Positions 26,377 to 34,899 of a stretch of 64,000 nt of DNA are shown here, piece after piece. Source of the DNA: JAYKGU01 sp035285585 (GTDB taxonomy: Bacteria > Cyanobacteriota > Cyanobacteriia > CAKZMO01); contig JAYKGU010000293.1 in NCBI GenBank assembly GCA_035285585.1, positions 1 through 64,000 of the forward strand. The letters are read 5' to 3'. Both the position numbers and the translations under genes were made by a program. The notes under the pieces are model-generated. The model saw only the letters and a list, made by a program, of their open reading frames with translations. It did not search any database and was not told the DNA's origin. The first letter of the stretch is position 1. Each line of letters begins with the position of its first letter.

Positions 26377-28694
26377 CAAGCGCTCCTAGGTGACTGATGG
26401 GTGGGGATTTTAATGTGGAATTCTGTTCCCTGACCGGGCGTGGAGAAGCAGGATAGCTGCCCCCTGTGTTTTTCTACCACGATTTGATAACTGATTGATA
26501 AACCCAAGCCGGTTCCTTTGCCGACTGGCTTGGTGGTGAAGAACGGATCGAACAGGCGCGACTGCACCTCTGGGGGAATGCCTGAGCCGTTGTCAGCAAT
26601 CTTGATGAGGATGTGATCGTCCGCCAGCAGTTCGGTGCAGATCTGAATTTCGGGTGATGGGGATGCATCACTCTCCAGCACATCGATGGCATTGACAAGG
26701 ACATTCATAAACACCTGGTTCAGTTGTCCTGGATAACAGTCTACTAAAGGCAGCTTGCCATATTCCTTGATGACTTGAATGTCGGGTTGATTACCTTTTG
26801 TTTTGAGGCGGTTTTGCAGAATCATTAACGTACTGTCAATCCCCTCGTGAATATTAACCTCTTTTTGCTCCGCTTCATCCATGCGGGAAAAGTTACGAAG
26901 GGAGAGAACAATCTGACGGATGCGGTCAGCGCCCACGCCCATAGACGCCAGGATTTTTGGCAAATCCTCCAGCAAAAAGTCCAGATCAACGGCTTCGATC
27001 GCCTCTTGAATTTCGGCAACCGGCTCCGGGTAATGCTGCTGGTAGAGATGCATGAGATGGAGGAGGTCGCTGGTGTACTCCCTGGCGTGGGTCAGGTTAC
27101 CCGCAATAAAATTCACTGGATTGTTGATTTCGTGGGCAACGCCCGCTACTAATTGACCCAGGCTCGACATTTTTTCGCTTTGAACCATCTTGGCCTGGGT
27201 CCTCTGCAGCTCTTCCAGGGTGCGCTCTAATTCTTCGGCTTTCGTTCGGGCCTGGGTATAGAGGTCGGCTTGATTGAAGGCGATCGCCAACTGTTCCATC
27301 ACGACTTTCAGGAGTTCAATCTCTTCCCCAGACCACTGGCGCACCTGCGTATGGCTACAAATCAAACTGGCAAACCGATCCGGTGACAGTTGCAAGAAAA
27401 TACCGATGAATGACTGGATGCCTGTATCCCTGAAAAACTGGCGCAGGTTTTCATCGGCGATCGTTGTGATGTCAGCGATCTGCACCCCTTCCTGGTTGAG
27501 CCACTGAGTAAACAGGGCATTTTCCAGGACGGCAGAATGCTCCCCCCGCAAACCGGGAAAGCCTGACGCATGTAAGTCTTCAATCACTTCCCAGTAAGGC
27601 GGGTCGGCATTTGGAAAACACCAGGCAAAGTGGCAGCTTTCAATTTGCAGAAAGTTTTGAATTTCCTGCAGGGTAGTGAGCAGAACGGCGTTAAAGTCAA
27701 GGGAACTGCGAATCTTGCGCAGCAGGCGGTTGAGTAAGGTTTCTCGGTCTGCCTGCTCTCGTAACTGCTGCTCGGACTCCCGCAGGGCCACCTCCGCCAG
27801 CTTGCGATCGGTAATGTCTTGCATCAGAGCTGCAACGTAGTCCACCGAGCCATCGGGCTTCCGGGTGCAGCCCACCGCCAGACTGGCGTAAATCATCACC
27901 CCATCTTTGCGGAAATAACGCTTTTCCATGGCGTACTGCTCAATCTGACCCGCCAGCATCTGCTGAAAGAATTCCAGGTCAAGCACCAGGTCATCTGGGT
28001 GGGTCAACTCCGACCAGGTGAGCTGCACCAGTTCCTCACGGGCATAACCCAGCATCTCACACACCTTATCGTTTACAGCCACCCATCCTTTTTCTGGCGA
28101 GGTGATGGCAATGCCGATCAGGGGCAATTCAAAATAGCTGCGAAATCGAGCTTCACTCCGCTTCAGCTCTTCCTCGGTGCGTTTCCGTTCAGTATTGTCT
28201 TTGGCGACCCAAACGACCCTATCTTCCCCCAAGGGAGCAATATGTGCCTCCAACCAGATCTCCTGATCCTCATGGGGCAGAAGGTATTCCACTTTGACTG
28301 GTTTGCCCGTTTTTAAAACCTGGCGAATGGTTTTGAGAAAATAGTCGGAATGTTCGGGGGGAAATACGTCTTGAATCGTCTTCCCCAATAACTCAGATGG
28401 AGTCCGGTAAATAAAAGGCGCACTGGTAGGAATTACATTTAAGTACTTTCCTTTGGCGTCAAAAACCAGAATGACGTCCTGCATAGCCCTGAACAGTGCC
28501 TGAATTTCTGCCTCGCGGGATTGCAGTGCACCTTCGATTTGCTGGCGATCGCCCACCGCTTGCTGGAGTTGGTTCAGGGCAAATTCGTGATTTTCCTGCA
28601 GGGCGACTAATTTTTGCCTTAAATCAGCATTTTGCTGGCGCAGAAGCGTTATTTCGTCCTGAAGAATGTCCACATTACGGATGTCCACTCGCAT
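26376..28694 (-). CDS. PAS-PAS-GAF sensor histidine kinase, first gene of ABC operon
   Basis: 772 residues. The N-terminal coiled coil (about 10-55: LQDEITLLRQQNADLRQKL) precedes PAS1 (about 60-175) and PAS2 (about 180-300, ITSPEKGWVAVNDKVCEML). A GAF-like domain (about 325-480) follows, then HisKA of the NtrB/ATP-class type: LGQLVAGVAHEINNPVNFI with phospho-acceptor His, and HATPase_c (NVLVNAIDVL, IADNGSGIPPEVQ, GKGTGLGLSISYQIV). No membrane segment, so it senses a cytosolic signal. Stop and start overlap (TGATG) with the hydrolase gene, so it is translationally coupled to a hydrolase and importer, an unusual order. A 14-bp GC hairpin lies 40-70 bases upstream of the ATG. Confidence 0.9.
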   Translation of the reverse strand: MRVDIRNVDILQDEITLLRQQNADLRQKLVALQENHEFALNQLQQAVGDRQQIEGALQSREAEIQALFRAMQDVILVFDAKGKYLNVIPTSAPFIYRTPSELLGKTIQDVFPPEHSDYFLKTIRQVLKTGKPVKVEYLLPHEDQEIWLEAHIAPLGEDRVVWVAKDNTERKRTEEELKRSEARFRSYFELPLIGIAITSPEKGWVAVNDKVCEMLGYAREELVQLTWSELTHPDDLVLDLEFFQQMLAGQIEQYAMEKRYFRKDGVMIYASLAVGCTRKPDGSVDYVAALMQDITDRKLAEVALRESEQQLREQADRETLLNRLLRKIRSSLDFNAVLLTTLQEIQNFLQIESCHFAWCFPNADPPYWEVIEDLHASGFPGLRGEHSAVLENALFTQWLNQEGVQIADITTIADENLRQFFRDTGIQSFIGIFLQLSPDRFASLICSHTQVRQWSGEEIELLKVVMEQLAIAFNQADLYTQARTKAEELERTLEELQRTQAKMVQSEKMSSLGQLVAGVAHEINNPVNFIAGNLTHAREYTSDLLHLMHLYQQHYPEPVAEIQEAIEAVDLDFLLEDLPKILASMGVGADRIRQIVLSLRNFSRMDEAEQKEVNIHEGIDSTLMILQNRLKTKGNQPDIQVIKEYGKLPLVDCYPGQLNQVFMNVLVNAIDVLESDASPSPEIQICTELLADDHILIKIADNGSGIPPEVQSRLFDPFFTTKPVGKGTGLGLSISYQIVVEKHRGQLSCFSTPGQGTEFHIKIPTHQSPRSA

Positions 28695-28733
28695 TGCGTT
28701 CCTGTTGCATAGCCCTGCGGGCTAAGGTTTGAT

Positions 28734-28764
28734 TGTGGAACCCCCGCGACGCGGGGGTTCCACA
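28734..28764. promoter_or_regulatory. GC-rich hairpin upstream of the kinase-led operon
   Basis: TGTGGAACCCCCGC pairs perfectly with GCGGGGGTTCCACA around GAC: 14 pairs. It sits 40-70 bases before the kinase ATG. No T-run on the minus strand. Could be a leader attenuator or a REP element. Confidence 0.5.
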
Positions 28765-28955
28765 CCTCTTGAATGTCCTAACGCGAAAGCGTAACGCCAT
28801 ACTTAGCAATGTCCAAATAGATAGATTGCCAAACTTATAGGATGCCTGGGGCTATACGAGATGAAATACGGCATTAATCAGGGCCTCTTCTTCTATCTTC
28901 AACAGCGTTCGTAATCTGCGCACGACAGAATCCATTAGGACTTGCTCAGTTGAAT

Positions 28956-28984
28956 GTTTTTGGGGTGCTCAACACCCCAAAAAC
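28956..28984 (-). terminator. Hairpin with A/T tail
   Basis: GTTTTTGGGGTG pairs with CACCCCAAAAAC around CTCAA (12 pairs). Possible terminator for minus-strand transcripts arriving from the adhesin gene, although 330 bases beyond its stop. Confidence 0.5.
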
Positions 28985-29114
28985 TATCCAGAACCTCAGG
29001 ACGCTGCCTGGTTGACTAACAAAACTTACGAACCGCTGCCCAGAAGCCCTCTCCCTAGCCCTCTCCCTTCGGGAGAGGGAACAAGAGCATTGGTTCGGCT
29101 CCCCTCGCCCTCTG

Positions 29115-29161
29115 GGAGAGGGGTTGGGGGTGAGGGCCACAAACTTTTGTCAGTCAATCAG
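29115..29161. repeat. Dispersed repeat family D, copy 2
   Basis: Nearly identical over about 48 bases to 6885-6932, from GGGAGAGGGGTTGGGGG to TTTTGTCAGTCAATCAG. It is preceded by a CCCTCTCCC/GGGAGAGGG hairpin not present at copy 1. Confidence 0.75.
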
Positions 29162-29315
29162 GGACGCCGCATGCAGCGCGTAAGTTCTATCCATACTAAA
29201 TGACACTAGATGACTTATGTATACCTTAGAACGCTTAATTGATACCAATATTCCCAATGCTCCAGACACACTAACAGGCAGAACTTCCAAAAGAATTAGC
29301 CGTAGAATATTGCTT

Positions 29316-32303
29316 CTACCGCGATCTGCAGCGATCGCCCCCCAAACCAACCGCATTGGGAACCGGCGCAGCCTGCGCGACCAGCTGAATTTGGCCCTGG
29401 GAATCCCGCTGCCAGCCCTGTGCTTCGACGAACGGGGAGGGGCGATCGCCCGCTGACTCAGAGACAGAATTAGAGAATCGATGCCCACTGGGAGAATTTC
29501 CGACGGGATCCGGACGGGCTGCGGCCATTTCAATTCGGCGCAGGTCATCCCAGGGGGCAAAGGCCTGCGCGCTATCGGGGGCAGGGGGGAGGCCGCCCCG
29601 ACCCGTCACAACAAATTCCCCTTGCTCTTCGGCTGCAATGCCGCCCGTGCTGCAGTTTTGGGCGATGAGGCGGGCGGCATCGATGAGATTGGTGGGCAGA
29701 GCCACCAGGCCCCGGCTGGGGTCAATTTCCAGGCGGGTGATGGTTACGGTGCCAGCAAGGCCAAACTGGGAGCTGGCGTCGATGTCATTGGTGCCATTGT
29801 TGGGGATGGCCCGCCGCTCCTCCAGGCCAAACAGCCCCTGGGTGGTGATTTGGATGGCCCCGCCCTGACCCTCTACGGCATTGGCAATGATGTCGCTGTC
29901 CTGGTCAGGGATGGCGGCGATAAACCCGCTGGCGTTGTCGATGGTGACGTTGCCGCCGTTTGCCTCTGCAAATGCCTGAGCGGAAATGAGACTGCGATCG
30001 CCCATTGCCAGCAACGCCACGCCACTCATCTCAATGTTGGCACCGCTCCCGTCCGCAGGGGTGGTGCCCGTCTCCGCCGTGAGCTGGCCTTGTTGGAGGG
30101 CGATCGTATTGGCCCGGATCAGCAGATTGCCCGCCTGCCCCTGGGGGCTGCTGACCGTAACCTGGGCACCGTCCAGAACAACGAGCCGTTCGGCGTCGAT
30201 CTGCAAATCTCCGGCGATGCCGCCAGCGGTGGCCTCCACGGAAATCTGGCTGCCCTCCCCCGCCAGCAGCAGATCACCATTGGCAACGGTGAGGCGGAGC
30301 TGTCCGGCCTGCCCGCTGCGGGTGGCGGCGGAAATCTCGCTGCCGTTGGTGAGCCGCACCTGGTCGGCAATTTGCAGGCGGACGTTGGCCCCCTGTCCGG
30401 CGTCGGTTTCCGCTGTGAGTACTGCGTTGTCCATTTGCAGGGAGTCGGCCTGGAAGGTAAGCTGTCCGGCCTGGGCGATCGCCTCACTGCTGACGGTCAC
30501 TTCGCCCCCCGCCGCTAAATCCACCTGACGGGCAGTAACCGTCAGGCTCCCCGCCGCCCCACCCGCCGTTGGCCCCTCATCAAAAGAGGCGGCGCGAATC
30601 TGGCCGTTCCTGCGCACCTGGAGCCGCTCCACCTCCAGCCGCACCGAGCCGCCCTGCCCCGCCCCAAAGTTATCCGCCGAAATGCGGGCACCATCTTCAA
30701 CCACCAGCCTGTCCGTAGTGAGGGTCAGGGTACCGGCATCGTTGCGTGCCCCCCGTTCCGCCGAAACCAGAATGCCGCTGATGTTGTCGTCGCGATCGAT
30801 GGGGGCCGTGCCGCTCAGGCGCACCAGGCGGGGGGCATTGATCACCAGGTCGCCGCCCCGCCCCTCGCTGCGAGCCGCCGTAGAAACCTGGGCACCGTCC
30901 AAAATCACGAGCCTGGGGGTGGTCAGCGTCAGGGTGCCACCGTCCCCGGTTGCCCCCTCCTCCACCTGGGCAAAGATGCCGCTGGCGATCAGCAGATCCT
31001 GGGGCCAGCGACCAATCACCTGGATAGACTCAGCAGCCTGAATGTCGATGGAGCCTGCCCGCCCCGCCCCCAGGGTAGCCGTGGAGATTTGGGCACCGTC
31101 TTGCAGCAGGAGGCGATCGCTCTCCACCACCAGCCGCCCCCCATCCCCCGTCACACCGGCACAGTTTTGGTTACAGGCCCGGGCAAAGAGGCCGCTGGGC
31201 GTCTGGGACAAAGCGCCCACCAGCTCAACGTCCGCACTGCGCACGATCAAATCCACTCCCCGCCCCGTGCCTTCCGTAGTGGTGGAAATTTGCGCCCCGT
31301 CCCGCAGCACCAGTCGCGGTGTCTCCACCAGGAGAATGCCCGCATTCTCGCCCGTGGCGTCGCCCTGGACTTCGTTAAAGATGCCCGTCAGCGGCTCGGT
31401 GGTTTCTCCCACCAGCTCAATCTGCTCGGAGGCGCGCAGCACCACCGCCCCCGCTGGCCCCGTCGCCGCAATGGATTGAATGAAACTGCTGTCCCGTAGC
31501 CCAATCCGCCGCCCCTGGATCTGAATATCGCCCCCGGTGATGCCCCCCGCCCCCAGAATGCTGCCCTCCAGAAACTGCACGTCCCGAAATGCCGGGAGCG
31601 CATCGTAGGCCAGCCGGAGCTGCGCCCCGCCAATGTCCAGCGCCACCCGACCGTTATCCGCCACACCACCCACCTCAATCCGCCCCAGGGGAGCGGTGAC
31701 GATGCCGCCCCGCAGCGTCACATCGCCGCCGACCAGGGCCACCGTTGCCCCACTGCCCCCCTGCAACTGCGCCCCCGTAAGCTGCAAAGCCCCCGGATTG
31801 GCCCCAAACTGGAGACCGATGGGCACACTCACCGTCAGCAGGGGACTTGCTCCGGGATTGGTGGCACTGAACTGAAACGAGTCGGCAAACTCAAGGGCCG
31901 CCGCAGTGGTCGCCAGAAACGAGCCGCCAATGTCGAGTCGGGCGTTTTCCTGAAAGACAATGCCGTTGGGGTTGATCAGAAACAGGTTGGCGGTGCCGTT
32001 GGCCTGGATCAGGCCATCAATGGTAGATACGCCGTTGCCCGTGATCCGGCTGATGATGTGGGCGATCGCCCCCGACTGGTCAAAATAGGCCCGCCCATTG
32101 CGCGGCACGGAAAACTGTTCAAAGCTGTGAAACAAATTTGCCCCCCGCGCAGTCCCCCCCGTAATCACACAGTCCGTACAGTTGGGTGGCACGATAGACG
32201 GATTGGGCAGGGTGGCGTCGGGGATGATCTGGGCGATCGCCGGAGCCGACCCACCCATCAGCACCATCCCGGTCAGGCTCAGCGTCACAAGCGGTTGAAA
32301 CAT
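29316..32303 (-). CDS. Filamentous-hemagglutinin-type (TPS) secreted adhesin
   Basis: 995 residues. A signal peptide (about 1-24, ending APAIAQ) leads into a TPS secretion domain: GGTARGANLFHSFEQFSVPRNG, IISRITGNGVSTIDGLIQANG and NLFLINPNGIVFQENARLDIGGSF, the hallmark of exoproteins exported by TpsB/FhaC pores. The remainder is a repetitive beta-helix with units such as RLVxxDGAQISTxTxGxGxAGxxxI. A C-terminal CTDC-type pair is not seen; two Cys (NCTDC, CNQNC) occur. No TpsB gene is in the window, so the partner is elsewhere. Probable role: surface adhesion or biofilm. Start is the first ATG at the signal peptide. Confidence 0.88.
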   Translation of the reverse strand: MFQPLVTLSLTGMVLMGGSAPAIAQIIPDATLPNPSIVPPNCTDCVITGGTARGANLFHSFEQFSVPRNGRAYFDQSGAIAHIISRITGNGVSTIDGLIQANGTANLFLINPNGIVFQENARLDIGGSFLATTAAALEFADSFQFSATNPGASPLLTVSVPIGLQFGANPGALQLTGAQLQGGSGATVALVGGDVTLRGGIVTAPLGRIEVGGVADNGRVALDIGGAQLRLAYDALPAFRDVQFLEGSILGAGGITGGDIQIQGRRIGLRDSSFIQSIAATGPAGAVVLRASEQIELVGETTEPLTGIFNEVQGDATGENAGILLVETPRLVLRDGAQISTTTEGTGRGVDLIVRSADVELVGALSQTPSGLFARACNQNCAGVTGDGGRLVVESDRLLLQDGAQISTATLGAGRAGSIDIQAAESIQVIGRWPQDLLIASGIFAQVEEGATGDGGTLTLTTPRLVILDGAQVSTAARSEGRGGDLVINAPRLVRLSGTAPIDRDDNISGILVSAERGARNDAGTLTLTTDRLVVEDGARISADNFGAGQGGSVRLEVERLQVRRNGQIRAASFDEGPTAGGAAGSLTVTARQVDLAAGGEVTVSSEAIAQAGQLTFQADSLQMDNAVLTAETDAGQGANVRLQIADQVRLTNGSEISAATRSGQAGQLRLTVANGDLLLAGEGSQISVEATAGGIAGDLQIDAERLVVLDGAQVTVSSPQGQAGNLLIRANTIALQQGQLTAETGTTPADGSGANIEMSGVALLAMGDRSLISAQAFAEANGGNVTIDNASGFIAAIPDQDSDIIANAVEGQGGAIQITTQGLFGLEERRAIPNNGTNDIDASSQFGLAGTVTITRLEIDPSRGLVALPTNLIDAARLIAQNCSTGGIAAEEQGEFVVTGRGGLPPAPDSAQAFAPWDDLRRIEMAAARPDPVGNSPSGHRFSNSVSESAGDRPSPFVEAQGWQRDSQGQIQLVAQAAPVPNAVGLGGDRCRSR

Positions 32304-32408
32304 AGTTAACGTTCCCCGGTATTAGAAGGGTAAGGTGCATGATTTTGTGTACTAACCTGCAGGGGCGAAACGTTGAATTTATTTGATTCCCCTTTTTTGT
32401 TTTGCCTC

Positions 32409-34502
32409 CTATGAAAAGAAGGCCCGTTGCAGCAAATCATTCTCCAAAATGTAGCCCAGGTCATTCACAGCCAGGGAGCCATCCAGCAACAGAACAGCCA
32501 GATCCAGGGAAGCGGTGCGGGTGATGCTGTTGTCCGAAGAAACAAGGGTGTAGGTGACTACGCTACCGCTGCGGCTGGCGGTCAGGTTGCCTTCCGTAAA
32601 AGCGGCGGGCGGTGTAGCAAATGGGCCAGATTCAGAAAAAGTGGCGATCGCCCCTTGAAACACCCCCAAATTCCCAGCCCCATTGGTATCGGCAATAAAG
32701 GCCCCATCCTCAAGCCGATCCACCACTTTGAATTCTGTGGCGAACATTTCACTGCCACTCAAATCGGTGATGGTTTCTGAGTAAGTGAAAAAGGTTTGGG
32801 TTCCATAAACTGAGCCACCAAAAAAGCTAAAGCCGTCAAACACAGCGAATCTGAGCTGTAACAGATCCCGCTCTAAAATATACGCAATCGAGTTGATAGC
32901 CTGGTTGATGTCAAAATTTTCGATAGGGTCAAACGGATCGGAAAAGTCAAGTCTGATAACCTTAGCGGGTGTTGTCGAGGCTGGGGCCAAAATACGGTAC
33001 TCGATTGTGTTACGACCATCAAAGTCTTGATTCTTTAGCGGATCGTCAATCAACTCGGCAATTAGAGTTCCTGATTGGAAACTAATAATTCCATTGGGGT
33101 CAAATGGATCCACAATATTTGTGAAGTCATTAGTACCAGCAAACTCGCCGCTTCCGGAATCGTAGGAAACGATTGCCCCAATGAACTCTCCGACATCCGA
33201 GGCCAGGGCCGTGTCCAGAATTGGATTGCCATTGGCGTCCACACTAACTATGCTGAACTGCGACTCGATATTAGTTTCATCTGAAGACGTTTGGGAGAAC
33301 TGATTGCCCTTCTGGGCGGCGATCAGGGAAATATCGTCATCGGCGATGGTGGCGATCGCCTGGGACACTCCCAACTCAGCGTTGACAGGATTACTCAGCA
33401 CCAGGGCAAAGGCTTCATTGCCTTCCTGCTCCAGGTCTCCCAGGATGGGAATCGTGACGGTTTGCATGGTTACGCCTGGAGCAAAGGTCACCGTACCGCT
33501 GCTGGCAGTGTAGTCACTTCCGGCGATCGCCGTTCCGTTAGCCGTTGCGTAGTTGACTTGAACGCTGGTGGCGCTGGTGGCACTCAGGGTCAGCGTAAAC
33601 ACGGCATTGGTAGTACCCGGGGTACCTTCTGGAACAACGATGTCACTAACCGAGATTTGCGGGGTTGGGGGAGGGGGTGGTGGCGGTGGTGGCGGTGGTG
33701 GCGGTGGGTCCATGCCGATGAAGTTAGCGGCGCTTAAGGTGGTGGCGTCAATGCCCTGGAGGATGGCGATCGCACTTCCCTGCACACGCACGATGGTATC
33801 CCCACCCTGTTGTTCGAGCTGCAAGTCGTTGAACTGGCTGGCCAGATCCCGGTTAATGCCGATTAAATCAAAGCCCACTTCAAAGTCGGTCACTAGATTG
33901 GCCGCAGCAGGCAAACTGCCTTGAGCCACCCAAAACTCGTCGGAGCCACTGCCGCCTACGAGCTGATCATTCGTGCCGCCAATGAGAATATCATTGCCGC
34001 CGCCGCCGTTCAGGATGTTTCTACCTCGGCCTCTCAGGGCATCCAGGATGTCATTGCCGCCATTGCCCAGCAGGCGATCGCCCTTCCTGGCAAACAGCTT
34101 GTCGTTGCCACCGCTGCCTTTGAAAAAATTTCTCCCTTTCCCTTTAATCCAGTCATCACCAGGGCCACCAACGGCCTTATCTTTTTTCCCTGCACGGATT
34201 CTGTCGTCTCCCCGCAAGCCCTTAAGAATATCTTTTTTTCCTCTACGGGGGTCTTTGATGATGTCGTCGCCTGCAGTTGGGGATGAAGATTGCCGGTTGG
34301 CTGCAACTCTGATTTTTTCTCCTTGGGCGGCGCTGTCTATTAGGGAGTCAGAAACCTCAAGGGGAAGGCGAGAGAGCTGTGGCTCAGGTGATAGACCAGT
34401 TGGGGGATTGGGGTTAGGGGCGGAGTACAGCAAGCCATCGCTTTCGGACGCCAAATGCGACAGGGTAGTATCTAGCAACGATCCAGAAAACTCAAATTCC
34501 AT
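32409..34502 (-). CDS. RTX-like / Calx-beta surface protein
   Basis: 697 residues, no signal peptide. The N-terminal ~80 residues are Ser/Pro-rich. Residues about 80-190 hold RTX-like nonapeptides, but several are unusually basic (GRGRNILNGGGGND, GKGRNFFKGSGGND, GKKDKAVGGPGDD). A run of 14 prolines (about 270) leads to one Calx-beta domain (about 290-385: VSVNYATANGTAIAGSDYTA-like, then VTIPILGDLEQEGNE). The last 300 residues have no recognised domain (it resembles a beta-rich lectin-like fold by pattern only). Type I secretion is likely from the RTX type (inference). The adhesin gene lies next downstream in the same orientation, 105 bases away. Confidence 0.85.
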   Translation of the reverse strand: MEFEFSGSLLDTTLSHLASESDGLLYSAPNPNPPTGLSPEPQLSRLPLEVSDSLIDSAAQGEKIRVAANRQSSSPTAGDDIIKDPRRGKKDILKGLRGDDRIRAGKKDKAVGGPGDDWIKGKGRNFFKGSGGNDKLFARKGDRLLGNGGNDILDALRGRGRNILNGGGGNDILIGGTNDQLVGGSGSDEFWVAQGSLPAAANLVTDFEVGFDLIGINRDLASQFNDLQLEQQGGDTIVRVQGSAIAILQGIDATTLSAANFIGMDPPPPPPPPPPPPPPTPQISVSDIVVPEGTPGTTNAVFTLTLSATSATSVQVNYATANGTAIAGSDYTASSGTVTFAPGVTMQTVTIPILGDLEQEGNEAFALVLSNPVNAELGVSQAIATIADDDISLIAAQKGNQFSQTSSDETNIESQFSIVSVDANGNPILDTALASDVGEFIGAIVSYDSGSGEFAGTNDFTNIVDPFDPNGIISFQSGTLIAELIDDPLKNQDFDGRNTIEYRILAPASTTPAKVIRLDFSDPFDPIENFDINQAINSIAYILERDLLQLRFAVFDGFSFFGGSVYGTQTFFTYSETITDLSGSEMFATEFKVVDRLEDGAFIADTNGAGNLGVFQGAIATFSESGPFATPPAAFTEGNLTASRSGSVVTYTLVSSDNSITRTASLDLAVLLLDGSLAVNDLGYILENDLLQRAFFS

Positions 34503-34699
34503 AGCAGTTGTCCTAAGGGCTTCCTACTTCTGCTCAATGCAACGCTCTCGGCTCTTCATCCTAACCCAGGTAAGGAGACCGACCATAAGCCCTCATGTTT
34601 GTTAACATCCCACTTTCGCCGCCTAATTTAAGCGGCTGGACATCAATAAAGCAGGTAGTACAGCACCCTACAGCAAGTATGTTTTCCCCCAGTTAAACG

Positions 34700-34760
34700 G
34701 TTAGTAGGGGCCAATGGCCCTTTGCTCCCACGTCGTCGGGTCGGATCATTTTCAGGGGGG
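34700..34760. repeat. Dispersed repeat family B, copy 2 (reverse orientation)
   Basis: Reads GTTAGTAGGGGCCAATGGCC, CACGTCGTCGGGTCGGATCA, the reverse complement of copies 1 and 4 with several changes. It directly abuts family A copy 2, so the two elements are side by side in the 34503-34899 gap, which otherwise shows no gene. Confidence 0.65.
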
Positions 34761-34896
34761 GTATTCACGTAAAGCGGGACACTTTCCCAAGAATAGAATT
34801 CAGGAGTCGGGAGCCAGAAGTCAGCTCTCTCCTGAATTCTGACTCCTGGCTTCTGGCTCCTGTCCAATCAGGATTTCCCGCCTTCAGTTGATACCC
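34760..34896. repeat. Dispersed MITE-like repeat family A, copy 2
   Basis: Edges GGTATTCACGTAAAGCGGG and CCCGCCTTCAGTTGATACC are inverted repeats; the interior has CAGGAGTCGGGAGCCAGAAG facing CTTCTGGCTCCTG. Right edge ends four bases before the pepA stop. Confidence 0.8.
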
Positions 34897-34899
34897 ACC

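Larger units (their letters stand above)
28765..29315. other. Repeat-rich intergenic region
   Basis: About 550 bases with three structures and no credible gene: a 12-bp hairpin at 28956-28984, a CCCTCTCCC-TTC-GGGAGAGGG hairpin at 29059-29079, and family D copy 2 at 29115-29161. The short frames here read through repeats. Confidence 0.5.

Noticed and set aside
30682..31499. Open frames antisense to the adhesin gene
   Set aside because: GC-rich shadow of the repetitive beta-helix; no ribosome site, composition full of Pro/Arg/Ser.
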